DNA from: Oscarella lobularis
Lineage: Eukaryota > Porifera > Homoscleromorpha > Homosclerophorida > Oscarellidae
Direction: 5' to 3'
DNA length: 64,000 bases
NCBI RefSeq assembly: GCF_947507565.1
Contig: NC_089181.1
Coordinates: forward strand, 1,648,634-1,712,633
In this document: positions 53,927 to 64,000 of the stretch, piece after piece
How positions within the stretch are numbered: position 1 is the stretch's first letter
Layout of the letters: every line of letters begins with the position of its first letter
Program-made: the position numbers and the translations under genes
The notes under the pieces: generated by a model
Database searches by the model: none
The model's input: only the letters and a program-made list of their open reading frames with translations
What the model was told of the DNA's origin: nothing

Positions 53927-56900
53927 CTAATTTTTGGAGTCTCCTTCCTTCGCCTGCTCTAACGTTGGAGGAGACTGAGTTGATTCTTCAACTTCTTCCA
54001 GTGACTCGTTGTAATCAGTGGTCATATGTGATTGGGGAAGAGTAATAGTGGCGCGAAGACCACTAGTGGCAGTTTCTGCTCCAGCAGTCTCTTGAACGGC
54101 GTATGAAAAAGCTTTCTTTTTCCTTGCGGGCGTTGTCTCGAAGCTATCGTAAAAGACGCGAGCTGATTTCTTTCTCTCGAATTTTGGTGAACGATCTCCA
54201 AATGCAGAGCGAGGCTCGCTGAACGACGTCTCTCCTGTCAGAACCTCAACCGATCCCGTCCTGAAATCATCACTGTCGCTCATACTGTCACTGACGCTAT
54301 CACTACTGCCATCGTCACTGTCATCGTCAGTGTCAATGCATTCAAGCAATTCTCGTTTTCTTCTGCCTTCCACAGCATCGCTGTAGAGAAAGGAAAATCG
54401 AAACAGTACGTCAAAGCTTTCTGAACTGTTCAGTCGGTTAACTGTAAAGAGGCTATCAATATCCGTAATCACGTTGAAATTGGAATCAAGAAACAACTTC
54501 ACAGCTTTGTCGAAGGATGCACCGGTAAGTGCTATTGGTGATTGGGAAAATTCTGCGTCGTTCCTGCTTGCAGCATTAATATCGCGCACAATAGATAAAA
54601 AAGTATTAGCTTCTGATTTTAGAGCATTGACAACTTCCCCGTCTTCAAACTGGCCAACTTTGCTAAAGGATCGCATCGCTTGGTCAAAACACGTCATTGC
54701 ATCTTTTCGTTGAATAAGACCTGCTACGAGGCCTCGAATAAAATCTACTTTGCCCGCGGCCACGGTTATCATTGGACGTAAGGGATGAAAGCCTCTGTCG
54801 CTTTCTTCGTTCGATGTCGTTTCGAACGTACAAAGGGCGTTCTCTAAAATGTTGGAGACACTTTGCAGCTCTTCATACCGCCAAAAGCTTTCTTTCTTTG
54901 TAGAGACGTTTTCGCCAATTTGCGCAAGCGCTTTGGAGTATAAAAGTGCTGCACGACACGTAAAATAATCTTTGACTGACGGGAGTTCTTTACTGTCAAG
55001 AAGTTCGACAAACTTTTTCTTGGCAACTGTGTATTTTTCTATTCTAAAGCAGCACTCTCCGAACCTGACTTCTGCGGGCAAACGAACTTTGTGATTGCGC
55101 TCTTCTTTAGCTGTGGCCACAGCTGCCCTGTAGTGTGCAGCAGCCAAGTCTAAGTGTTCTTCATATTTTGTACTTTGAGGCTTGTTGGCAGCCGCTACGC
55201 AGTGAGCTCTGGCCAGTAGATTCCACTCATCAGCTGATATGCTCTCCTTCACTTTAAGCATGTGATGTTCAAAAATCACAATTGCTTTTTCGCTAGACGA
55301 GCCTCCGGCCGCAAGCTCTACTACAGCTTTTACTTTCCAGTAAAGCTTCTGCAGCCAAGGCGAATGTTGATGGATATCCTTTTCAAGAAACAAGGCCCCT
55401 CGAAAATATTTTATAGTTGACTTTAGTGTCTGTTGAGTAGGAGAGTACAAAACGTCTTCTAGAGCTATGTCAGCAAGGGAAAGCCGAAAGGCAGCCTTCC
55501 AAACTTTATCAACGCTAGCAACAGAAATAGCCTTTTCGTAGAAAGAGCGCAGAATCGAATAAGGCAGATAGTTCCTAAGTGGCGGGCACTTCGCGAAGTA
55601 TGCTGCATATTGGCAGACTTCCGCCTTTCCTAACGTTGCACGAAAAAAAAACTCAGTAAGTCGCTCTTTGGTCCGATAAAGTTGTTCCACAGCTTTTTGA
55701 GGTTCAATCTTGTATAGATCAATAATTGTCTTGATGCTCTTCATTACGGTTTTGCTGTATCTTTCGAAAGCCTGGCTATGATCTACTTCGGCAAAGTCTC
55801 TTATGTACTGACGCAAAAGCTCTGGAATTTGGTAGCGATCTGCCTTTTGTAGCAGCAAGTTTCGCTTTACCAATTTTCCAACACAGTCCTTAAAGTTTGC
55901 AGCTTTGTCCTGTCCTACGACTTCTGAACCAGATTTCCACGAAAATCGACCAGGATATACTGCCAAACCACACAGAACTCTTAGCATTGAATCATCTGTT
56001 AGCACTTGAAGACGTTCATTGAAATAATGATTCAGTTCGTCAGCTGCTGATGGCAGTACGCGATGAAAATTCTGAAGGAACTTATATTGTGGGCTCAGCT
56101 TATTATAGTACTTTTGTTGAAATGTAGTTTTTCTCCTACCGAGAGCCACCAGAGGAAATGGCATTCCGCAGAAAAGCGCTGACACTTTCAGCAGGTTCTC
56201 TCGGTTGCTCTCATCAAAGTGAATCTGGTTGTGATACGAAGACAGCATCTCAGCAGCCTCATCTTTTTGAAGCATATCAACGGTAACTGGATGTGCCTCT
56301 AACTCATAAGGACATTCAAAGCAAGTTGTTATTAGAGAGATGACACTTTTTCGTTGAAGAGACTTTCTGATAAGCTTCAAAAAGGGCTTGTGCCCTTCTC
56401 TTTGCAAGAATAGGTCACAGTTGTCAAAGAGAAAAACTACGTTCTCGCGACGTTTTATCTCTAGATGAAGCTGTTCCTCAACAGTGCCAATACTTTCTTG
56501 GCATTCCCATGATTTCAAGATATCATCAACGAGCTCTTTCACTGTGCAAAATGATTTTGCTTCAAAATAATAGGAGAGGCAGTTACCAATAGACTGGGCT
56601 ATTTGGTGAAGTAAAATTTTTCCGAAAGCGCTCTTGCCGCTACCGAGAGGTCCACTAATCCAACAAATGCGAACAGCGCTTTTAGCTAGGTCAGACGCAA
56701 CTTCCTTCGCACGCCTTTCGCGATGGCTACAGAGAGAAACTACTGGAGGCAAATCTTGGTGAATCGGAGCTCCTGAAGGCACATCTAAGAAAAAAGAAAC
56801 TATTGAATTATGTAATATTACCTGATCAGCAGCCATCATTATTTGGCCACATTCATTATAGTAATTAAAACATCAGGACTCTCAAACTGTTACCTTCGTC

Positions 56901-57200
56901 AACAGGTTCGTCTGAAAGCCGTCTAGCCAAATGCCTCTGAGTTGGAAACTCCCGCAGGACACTGATAAAAGTGAGGAACGCGTCTGGTCCTTTGGTCGCT
57001 AAAGCTGTTAGAATACGTTCGTTCATCTTTTTTGGCGTTGGCTTGCTATTCAACTCCTCCAAGTCGTCTTCATGAAGAAGCCCTTTGGCGGCGAGACGGT
57101 TTTTTAGCAGTTCCGGGTCCATAGATTCTACGAGTACAGGTCGATTCTTAGTTATAATAGATCTGTGTCTCTTTTCCATTTTTTCTCGTTTCGGAAACAA
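53927..57200 (-). CDS. CARD-NB-ARC-TPR STAND ATPase (APAF1/NLR-like)
   Basis: Two coding exons joined in phase (57200-56894 and 56784-53927), about 1,050 residues. Exon 1 is a CARD (HRSIITKNRPVLVESMDPEL ... LHEDDLEELNSKP). Exon 2 holds a STAND-type nucleotide-binding domain: Walker A CWISGPLGSGKSAFGK, Walker B NVVFLFDNCDLF, a sensor-like SLITTCFECP, and a GLxP-equivalent FCGMPFPLVALG. A winged-helix segment follows (VLCGLAVYPGRFSW), then a long TPR-like helical array (about residues 480-800) and a Ser/Asp-rich acidic tail (DTDDDSDDGSSDSVSDSMSD). The layout resembles APAF1 but with TPR-like helices where APAF1 has WD40 repeats. Such proteins oligomerise on a signal and recruit CARD effectors. 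The ligand is unknown. It lies inside the carrier array on the opposite strand. Confidence 0.85.
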
Positions 57201-57568
57201 GCTAGGACAGCCGCCTTCCTAAAAACCGATTAGAGTAATTCAGCCGTAGCACCCGTATTTTCCTGATCGAAGTAGACGTAAACATACCGTTGCTATATGT
57301 GCGTGGGTAACTTTCACCGCGGGACATATGGTGAAGACGGCGCGCGGTTGGTGACCGTGCCAGTTCAACGCGTGCATCTAGGCCTACATGTACTACACTA
57401 ACTTTACGTACGCGGATGGGCGGAAGTATGGCGAGTAGTTCGCAAACATGCACGTACAGCTATATCACTATTAACGAAGTTTTGACGTCATTGTCTGTAT
57501 ATTACAGGACATTCATACTCATTCATACAAGCAAATTTTTTCAGAAAAGTTTATAGACTATCAACAAA
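57201..57568. other. Intergenic, no feature seen
   Basis: Upstream region of the CARD-NB-ARC gene (minus) and of the carrier 5 pseudogene (plus). AT-rich with no coding signal and no repeat I could support. Confidence 0.4.
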
Positions 57569-58520
57569 ATGAAGGACGACTTCGCTTCTGGCCTCCTAGC
57601 CGGTTAGTTTCGTCCGTCCTTCGCCCGGCTACACTTCTTACTAAGAGCTCTCACTCCAGGCTGGCTCAGCGTTCTCGCTCTGCACCCGTTCGACACGACT
57701 GCCGTGCGCATGCAAACGCAAGTTTTCGGAGGCCAGCATGCAGTACAAGGGAACAGTCGATCGATTGCCTCGCGACAATTATTCGACAGGAATCGGTACC
57801 GCAGCTCGTACTCTCCGAACGCCCAAACAGAGCACGATATCTATTTGAAAGGCGCTCTCGTTCATACAAAGGCTTTCTTCCGCCTCTTTGGCATCCGCGA
57901 TTCGGTCGCATACGGCACGTACGGCACGATCCTCGATGGACTCGTCGAAACGAACGCGCCGTTCGGTGCTAGCGTCTTTAATTCTCGCCGGAATGGCGGC
58001 GGGATCGGCGCGTGCGCCTTCACGCCATGATCAAAACGCCACTCCAAATCGAAGGCAAGGGTCGATCGGCGTCGACGCGACGAACAACACTTTTTCACCA
58101 CGCTCGCTCGACTGCGCTCGAAAACTCTACGCGAAGCACGGACTCGGACTCACTCCGAAGAGGAATCTATCGCGGCTTCACCGCTGGTTTTCCTAGCTCA
58201 CACTACAGTAGCCTCTCGTTTCTCTTCTTCGATTCGTTTCGCGCGCGTCAATCGGGCGGCTTGGGACGCGTGCGCTCTCGCCGGTGGAACGGCCGGCGTT
58301 TTTTCTGGATTCTCGCTCATCCGCTCGACGTCGTCAAGTCGCGTATGCAGGCCGACGATCTCGCGCGGCCCGCCCGCCGATCGGAACGTCGTCGATTGCG
58401 CGATAAAGTCGCGCGGCTCGCTCTATTGCATGCGGACTCGTTCCCTGTCTGCTTCGCGTCTTTCCTGAGACGCCATCTTTTTTGCCGTCGTCACGATATA
58501 CTTCGCTCATCGATCGTGAT
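57569..58520 (+). pseudogene. SLC25 carrier 5, heavily frameshifted
   Basis: Starts with an intact short exon (MKDDFASGLLAG then a donor) and a second exon reading LHPFDTTAVRMQTQVFGG. After that the frame changes repeatedly: QYKGTV..., GALVHTKAFF..., ALAGGTAGVFSGFS and HPLDVVKSRMQADD are in different frames. The three carrier signatures are still recognisable in order, so it was once a full carrier. It is more GC-rich than its neighbours and shows the oldest decay in the array. Confidence 0.8.
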
Positions 58521-59090
58521 TGGTAAGACGATCGACGTAGTAACCTCGCACCCATCTCCTATACCTGAGGAAATATTCAAAAGAGACTCCTATATTTCCG
58601 TATGTATTCATTGAAAAGGTCACGGTGGGACTGACGAGAAATTCATGTTTAGTGCAACGGACGTGGTCATGACATCCCTTCGTTCTTGAGAACTTAAAGG
58701 AAATGAATTCTTTGATTTGTGCGTGCGAGAATATCAATCGCAATGAACATGGTAAGACGACAAGAATCTTGGTTTTACGCACATTATATATACATTTTTT
58801 CCCAAACGGTGAAAGCACAGAAGAAAAAGATCAACTACCCAAAAAGTTCACCACAGTTCTCCCGGTGGAGGTAGCTAGTGGAAGCGATCATTCACAAAAG
58901 TGAAGCCGGCGAAATCTTCCTGGTTCACAATTTGCATTCAAGCAATTCTCGTTTTCTTCTGCCTTCCACAGCATTGCTGTGGAGAAAGGAAAACCGAAAC
59001 AGTATGTCGATCAAGGCTTTCTGAGCTGCTTAGTCGGCTAGCTGTAAATAGGCTACCAATATCGGTGACTGCGTTTTATCAAGAAACAAG
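58521..59090. other. Junction region with CARD-NB-ARC gene fragment
   Basis: 58521-58929 shows no coding feature. From about 58930 to 59090 the sequence matches 54338-54500 of the CARD-NB-ARC gene (GCATTCAAGCAATTCTCG, TTTTCTTCTGCCTTCCACAG, GGAAAGGAAAA.CGAAACAGT and so on), with small indels, in the same orientation. It ends exactly where the duplicated carrier block begins. Confidence 0.75.
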
Positions 59091-61203
59091 ATTAGCTACA
59101 GCTGATTAGCTAAGTAGCTAATAGGGTTAGCGTTTTTAGCATTTTATTAGCGTGCGCGAGGCATTCGACGATGGCAGCGGATTTTCTCGCTGGATGGTGT
59201 GGAGGTGAGTCTTTCGCAACGTTTTTGCAAAAAGCTCAGCAGTAGTGTACATGCAGGCGTCACAGCCGTGATCGTCGGTCATCCGTTTGATACGGTCAAG
59301 ATTCGGTTGCAAACGCAGGCGTTCGGAGGTCCAAAATACAAAGGGACGTTTCACTGCTTCTCTTCGATTATTCGCCAAGAGTCGGTATAGCTGCACGTAG
59401 CAAATACACTCAAATCAATTAATTAATTAAATTATTATTTAATTAATAGATTACTGGTCTATACAAAGGTGTGTTGTCTCCTTTTTTTGGACAGACGTTT
59501 CTCAATGCAATCGCCTTTGGGGTCTATGGTCGCATGGTGACACATCTAACTTCAAGAAGCAAAACGAAGCCCAAGATGAGGCACATCCTACTTTCGGGAG
59601 CCGTGGCAGGCGTTTGCCAAGCTCCCGTCTGCTCGCTCTTCGATCTCGTCAAGACGCGATTGCAAATTCAAGGAAAGGGAGAAAGGGCCGCCGTTGCTCG
59701 GCGAGTCTACTCCGGCCCCATAAACTGTCTCATCAAAATCTATCAGGAAGAGGGGCTGCAAAGGGGGATATGTCGTGGAATGCTTTCTACGATGCTGAGA
59801 GACGCTCCAGGTCTTGCAATCTATTTCGGAGTGTACAGCGGTCTGAGTGGGCTGCTCTTGGGTGGAGGTGGTCACTTTGGAGTGTTGCCTGTGCTCCTCG
59901 CCGCTGGCACATCTGGCTGCATTTATTGGTTTAGCATCTTTCCTTTCGACGTTATCAAGTCGCGAATTCAAGCGGACGGCGTCGGTGGAGTGAGTCGCTA
60001 TTCAGGAATACTCGACTGCTTTCGGAAAAGTTACGCAGACGAGGGACTGGCTGCATTTACGCGCGGAATGTTTCCAACGCTTCTAAGAGCATTTCCTGCC
60101 AACGCAGTTGTTCTTCTTTCTGTTGAAGTTATTCTTAAGCTGACAAACAGCAGGGGAATTCACGGTTGAGATAGTCATTTGGTCACCGCACACTTTTTAT
60201 TTCCATGGTTTTTGAAAGACGCTACTCATGCAGCAGGCTTTCTGCAGAAATTTTCGAAACACAACTGTGGTAATTATTTATCTGAATATATTCTCGACAC
60301 TGAGGGAAAGGTCCAGGGAAAGGTCGTCTGCTATTTCTAGCGCGCGTTACGTTTTGCGAATGGGCAACTTCCTTGCCGGATGGTTAGTTCGTTCTGACTC
60401 TTTGGGCTCCATAAACTGTTGCTTGCAGGAGTTACTTTCGTACTCGTCGGTCATCCTTTTGACGCTGTGAAGGTGCGCCTGCAAACGCAAGCACCGAACT
60501 GAAAGAACAGAAGAACGTTTCATTTCTTCGCTTCGATCGTTCGTCAAGAATCGGTAAGCAGTTAGGAGGTCTATACTGTTCGTACTGTCCGTTGGAGCCC
60601 CCAAGATTTGACGCCTCCATCTGCTCACATCAGCCTTTATTACGCAAATCGCGTTCCAGATCACTGGTCTCTATAAAGGCGCCTCGTCACCCTTACTTGG
60701 ATCCATGATTCTCAATTCAATTGTATTTGGCGTTTACGGTCGAATGATACTATTCTATTCTGGATCCATAGACTGCCTCGTCAAAGTCTACCAAAAAGAC
60801 GGATTTCGAAAGGGAATATGTCGTGGAATGCTTCTTAGGACACTGCGAGACGCTCCGGGATTCTCTGCCTATTTTGGGGCGTACCGTTCGCTCAGTAGTC
60901 TCTTGTCCGGGGAAGCAGAAAGTTCGGAGCTTTGCGAGTTATTGTTGCTGGTGGCTTGGCTGGCTGCATTAGCTGGCTTGTTTCTTTTCCGATAGACGTT
61001 GTCAAGTCGCGAATTCAAGCGGATGGCGTTGATCAAATTCGTTACTCGGGAATTCTTGACTGTTTTCGAAAAAGTTATTCAACCGAGGGTTTGGCAGTAT
61101 TTACGCGTGGACTCCTACCCACAATGTTGAGAGCTTTTCCCACTAATGCAGCTGTCTTGCTTGTTGTTGAACTTGTCCTTCGCCTCACTCACAACCAAGT
61201 GAA
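59091..61203 (+). repeat. Duplicated carrier block (copy of 51318-53633)
   Basis: Direct segmental duplication containing carriers 6 and 7, corresponding to carriers 3 and 4. It begins at TTAGCTAC.GCTGATTAGC and ends just after the carrier 4 stop. Introns and intergenic spacer are also conserved, showing DNA-level rather than RNA-mediated copying. Confidence 0.85.
59171..60169 (+). CDS. SLC25 mitochondrial carrier 6 (recent copy of carrier 3)
   Basis: Exons 59171-59204, 59257-59384 and 59450-60169, all with canonical splice sites. The protein starts MAADFLAGWCGGVTAVIVGH and differs from carrier 3 at a small number of residues (for example FFGQTFLNAIAFG versus FVGQTFLNAIVFG; FPFDVIKSRIQADG versus LPFDVVKSRIQADG), plus a two-residue insertion GGGGHFG near residue 195. 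All three carrier signatures are intact, so it is probably functional. Confidence 0.9.
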
Positions 61204-61207
61204 GTGA
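60360..61207 (+). pseudogene. SLC25 carrier 7, broken copy of carrier 4
   Basis: Compared with carrier 4 it has several lesions. Exon 1 lost the TGTGGAG codons before the donor. Exon 2 has lost the FGGPKY region and reads into a stop (QTQAPN then TGA). Exon 3 lacks about 150 bp, joining GVYGRM directly to the LFYSGSIDCL segment. A small deletion near 60925 shifts the frame before the VIVAGGLAGC block. The last 90 residues remain nearly identical to carrier 4, so the decay is recent. Confidence 0.88.
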
Positions 61208-61467
61208 CTGACCGTATTCAATTATCAGTTCTAATAGGTCCGTCATTCCACGAGCGACGGCACTAATAGCTAGTTTATGACTAGCCAATGTTGTGTAGTC
61301 CTTCGTTCCTTGTATCATACCACAATACCAAAGCGAAAGGACCGCTGTTGTATAAAGACGGGCTCTTTTACGTTGGTATACTGTGGGGCTGTTATTACAG
61401 TGTAGTTTATTGCGCCTGTTCTAATTGTATGGTTTTCTTTGCGCATGCTCCTATCATTCATTGTCGA
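61204..61467. other. Intergenic, upstream of LRR gene
   Basis: No coding or repeat signal. It presumably holds the promoter of the gene at 61468. Confidence 0.4.
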
Positions 61468-64000
61468 ATGAAAAACGTCACGATATTTCATTCGCTTCTC
61501 TGTTTGCTTGTTCTGTTGTCATGCCTCGCAAGTCAGATCTCTGAAATAGAGAGCCTTGCAGTAGGGAGTCTCGCAAGAGGTACGTACACTGTAACAGTAA
61601 GGCAAAGAAAAGTGGTAGTCGCTTAGAATAGCTCATATTCGTCACCTACAGTACAGTACTACATAATGCGTTCAGTCTACATATTGGAATAAGTAGAGGT
61701 ACTGGCCTTATTCAAGAGCCATTTTACGCATTTTACTGGGTGCTACCTTCGATTTCCGCGTTTTTTATTTATAGGGACAATGGCTCCTGCTAAAATTAGT
61801 CGCAACGACGAAAGTGAAACGGTTTTTTACAGCCGAGAATATACCGGCGCGTCTATACGACTTTGGAAGCCTAAGAATACCAGCTCTTTTTCGTGTACGT
61901 CAACAGAAAATCTCACAAGGCTGCAGAGTCAAGAGAGAAATATCCTAAAAGAAATTTTCCTTACCGCCAACGGTCTGACTTGGATAAATAGTACAAATTG
62001 GAATAGCTCGCTGCCACACTGCAACTGCTGGTACGGTATCTCTTGCTATGAAAGGGGTCCATACAAAGGCTTAATTCAAGAAATTTTTAACAACGTTAAC
62101 AACATGACCGGTTTCTTACCAAAGTCAATATGGAATTTAAAGGGTTTGCAAATTATCTACATGTCACAAAATCGCCTCAGGGGAAACCTAGAACATTTTT
62201 TGGTGCCCAACGTTCCGATGCTTACTGAGCTTGATTTTGCGTTCAACTCCATTTACGGTATTGTGCCGTGGAATGTCTTGGCTACCTGGCCGAACCTGAC
62301 GAAGATACAATTATGCAACAATTATGTCCATGGGCCTATCTCGGTTGATATTGAAAAACTTACTAATCTACAAGTTCTTAGCATTGGTGAAACGGAAATA
62401 AATGGAACGATTCCACAAAACATAATGAATTTGAAACAGTTGTGGTTTCTGGAATTAACTCGCTTGCGACTACGCGGTAATTTCAGCTTTTTTCTTCCAC
62501 TAACAAACTTGAAATATATTCATGTGTCTGGAAACCAACTGGTTGGAGAATTGCCAAGTAGTGTCAGTCGTTGGTACCCGTTCCTTGTTGAACTCATAGT
62601 GTCGAACAATTCTCTAGAGGGAGAGCTTCCCAACGACTTTGACGGGACAACGAATCTAACAGTTTTGGACGTCAACAGAAACCGTATGTTTGGCACGGTG
62701 CCATCTACAATAATGAACCACACTAACTTATTGTATCTGGACGTCTCTCACAATCAATTCACAGACCTAAGCTCGTTTGTGAGACTTCCTAAAATCAAGC
62801 TTCTGAATTTCGGAAGCAATCCTTTCAATCTTTCTGTAGAAAATTTTACAAGCACACTTTGCCATAGTCCACAAAGGGAAACATTAGCTGTAGTGGATTT
62901 TAGTTCCACTGGCATGCATGGACGTTTTCTCAAACAGATTTGGCTAATGACAAACATATTTGTGCTGGATCTTTCAAATAACTCCTTGTCTGGAGAACTT
63001 CCGAATTCGGCAGTCATGTTATTTTTCATGCAATATTTAGACTTCTCAGATAACAATTTGAATGGCAGCGTTCCTTACGGATTGACATTTCCTCACGTTA
63101 TGAGCATGAACTTTCATAACAACGCTTTTATGTCAGGTGGTGAACATTTGCTACCTTGGTATGCAAAGCCCGACTACTCTGTAATGATTAAAGAGCGACA
63201 TCAAGACAGATTCACGTGTCCTCTTATCAGGCTTGCGTACAACAAGCACGGAACACTGACCGTAAACAGCTCCTATTATAAAAGGCAACTTTGTTATTGT
63301 GATGAAGGGTACTACGGACATAGAGGAATGTGCTCGTTGTGTCCAGAAGGAGGTTCTTGTCAAGGAGAAAGTCACAATAATACGATCAAAATGAGTAAAA
63401 ATCACTATCCTTCACCGTCACCGCGCAATGCTTCTACTCTAATTCGATGCAATTACGAGTACAAGAACTTTTTCCCGTGTAATCCTCGCGGAAATTGCAC
63501 ATGTTGGCTATCTGACAGCCTCGAGAATTTTGAGTGCGACGAGTCTTGCCTTTGTAGCCCAAATCATCGTGGCAGACTGTGCTCGCTTTGTGATGACCAA
63601 TTCTATCACGATGGGCAGAAGTGCGTCAGATGCATCAACAGAACTTTGGGTGTCACAGCAATCGCTGCAGTTGTTGCCAGTGTCGTTCTACTCTCAGCAA
63701 CAATTTGGCTGTTGACGCGTCTCTGTCCCAGTCTTCGTGAGAGACGCGCCTTCAGAGTGTTCAAAATTTTGGCAATTTTATTTGAATCCTGCTTGTTGCT
63801 TCTTCTGGCTTTTCTCGATCTCGTCCCAACGTACATAGCTGAAATATATTTTCTGACGTTGATTGTGGCTACATTTGGACGATTGCATAAGGCAAAGGTT
63901 CACGTCATGATACTGGTTGTTTACGCTCAAATTCTGGGCTCTCTTAAAGTGACAGATTTGAGAGTGGACTGCGAGTATTGCTCGTTTGTTGCAATTTTGA
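61468..64000 (+). CDS. Leucine-rich-repeat multi-pass membrane protein (partial, runs off the edge)
   Basis: Exon 1 (61468-61579) is a signal peptide (MKNVTIFHSLLCLLVLLSCL). Exon 2 starts at 61775 and stays open to the window end, giving at least 740 more residues. It begins with an LRR N-cap (LPHCNCWYGISCYERG), then plant-type 24-residue LRRs from about 62060 to 63120 (N-x-L-x-G-x-[IVL]-P pattern: LSNNSLSGELPNSAV, SDNNLNGSVPYGL). A Cys-rich segment follows (CYCDEGYYGHRGMCSLCPEG; CLCSPNHRGRLCSLCDDQFY). After it come hydrophobic helices beginning TAIAAVVASVVLLSATIWLL (63650-63715) and at least two more before the edge. It is a cell-surface receptor-like protein; ligand and full membrane topology are unknown. 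Confidence 0.82.

Noticed and set aside
58012..58614. A 200-codon frame in the carrier 5 region
   Set aside because: It mixes out-of-frame pieces of a decayed carrier; only HPLDVVKSRMQADD is genuine.

Overview
The window is eukaryotic and almost certainly from an early-branching animal. A sponge is my best guess, possibly a compact homoscleromorph-type genome; that is inference from gene content. It has fibrillar-style Gly-X-Y repeats joined to a fibrinogen domain, a thrombospondin with cadherin repeats, CARD domains, a PARP14-like protein and a HELZ2-like helicase. Genes are dense. Introns are typically 44-60 nt, with GT-AG or sometimes GC-AG ends and visible TAAC/CTAAT branch sites. Several gene pairs share very short head-to-head promoters.

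Layout. At 42-455 lies a decayed hAT transposase tail (minus). At 505-7030 (minus) are two tandem copies, plus a third relic, of a secreted glycosidase-like gene of uncertain family. At 7121-8542 (plus) is a collagen/fibrinogen (ficolin-like) lectin. At 9147-11982 (minus) is an RRM-macro-WWE-PARP gene. At 12.06-15.06 kb is a gene-poor stretch with a three-copy satellite, a cluster of CRE-like sites, a hairpin and a zinc-knuckle exon. At 15065-27495 (minus) is one very large gene whose introns I could follow in phase: CARD, TPR-like helices, CCCH zinc fingers, SF1 helicase, RNB ribonuclease, SF1 helicase. At 28011-33403 are a GH31 glucosidase and DUS3 (tRNA dihydrouridine synthase), head to head. 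At 33731-41714 are a cadherin/sushi/thrombospondin/MAM/LamG matrix protein and a cytosolic phospholipase A2, also head to head. At 41926-48910 are an intronless amidohydrolase, a small membrane protein and NVL (AAA ATPase).

From 48963 to 61207 lies an expanded array of seven SLC25 mitochondrial carriers: four or five apparently usable, two clearly broken. It is interrupted by a minus-strand CARD-NB-ARC-TPR gene at 53927-57200. Carriers 3 and 4 were copied as a block to 59091-61203, and a scrap of the CARD-NB-ARC gene sits at the junction. From 61468 to the right edge runs a plant-type leucine-rich-repeat membrane protein that continues outside the window.

The most interesting system is the set of innate-immunity-like genes: a PARP14-like mono-ADP-ribosyltransferase, a HELZ2-like helicase/RNase with its own N-terminal CARD, and an APAF1/NLR-like CARD-NB-ARC protein. 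The promoter of the CARD-HELZ2 gene appears to sit in a duplicated piece of the glycosidase-like cluster. That piece brought a pair of CACGTG boxes with it.
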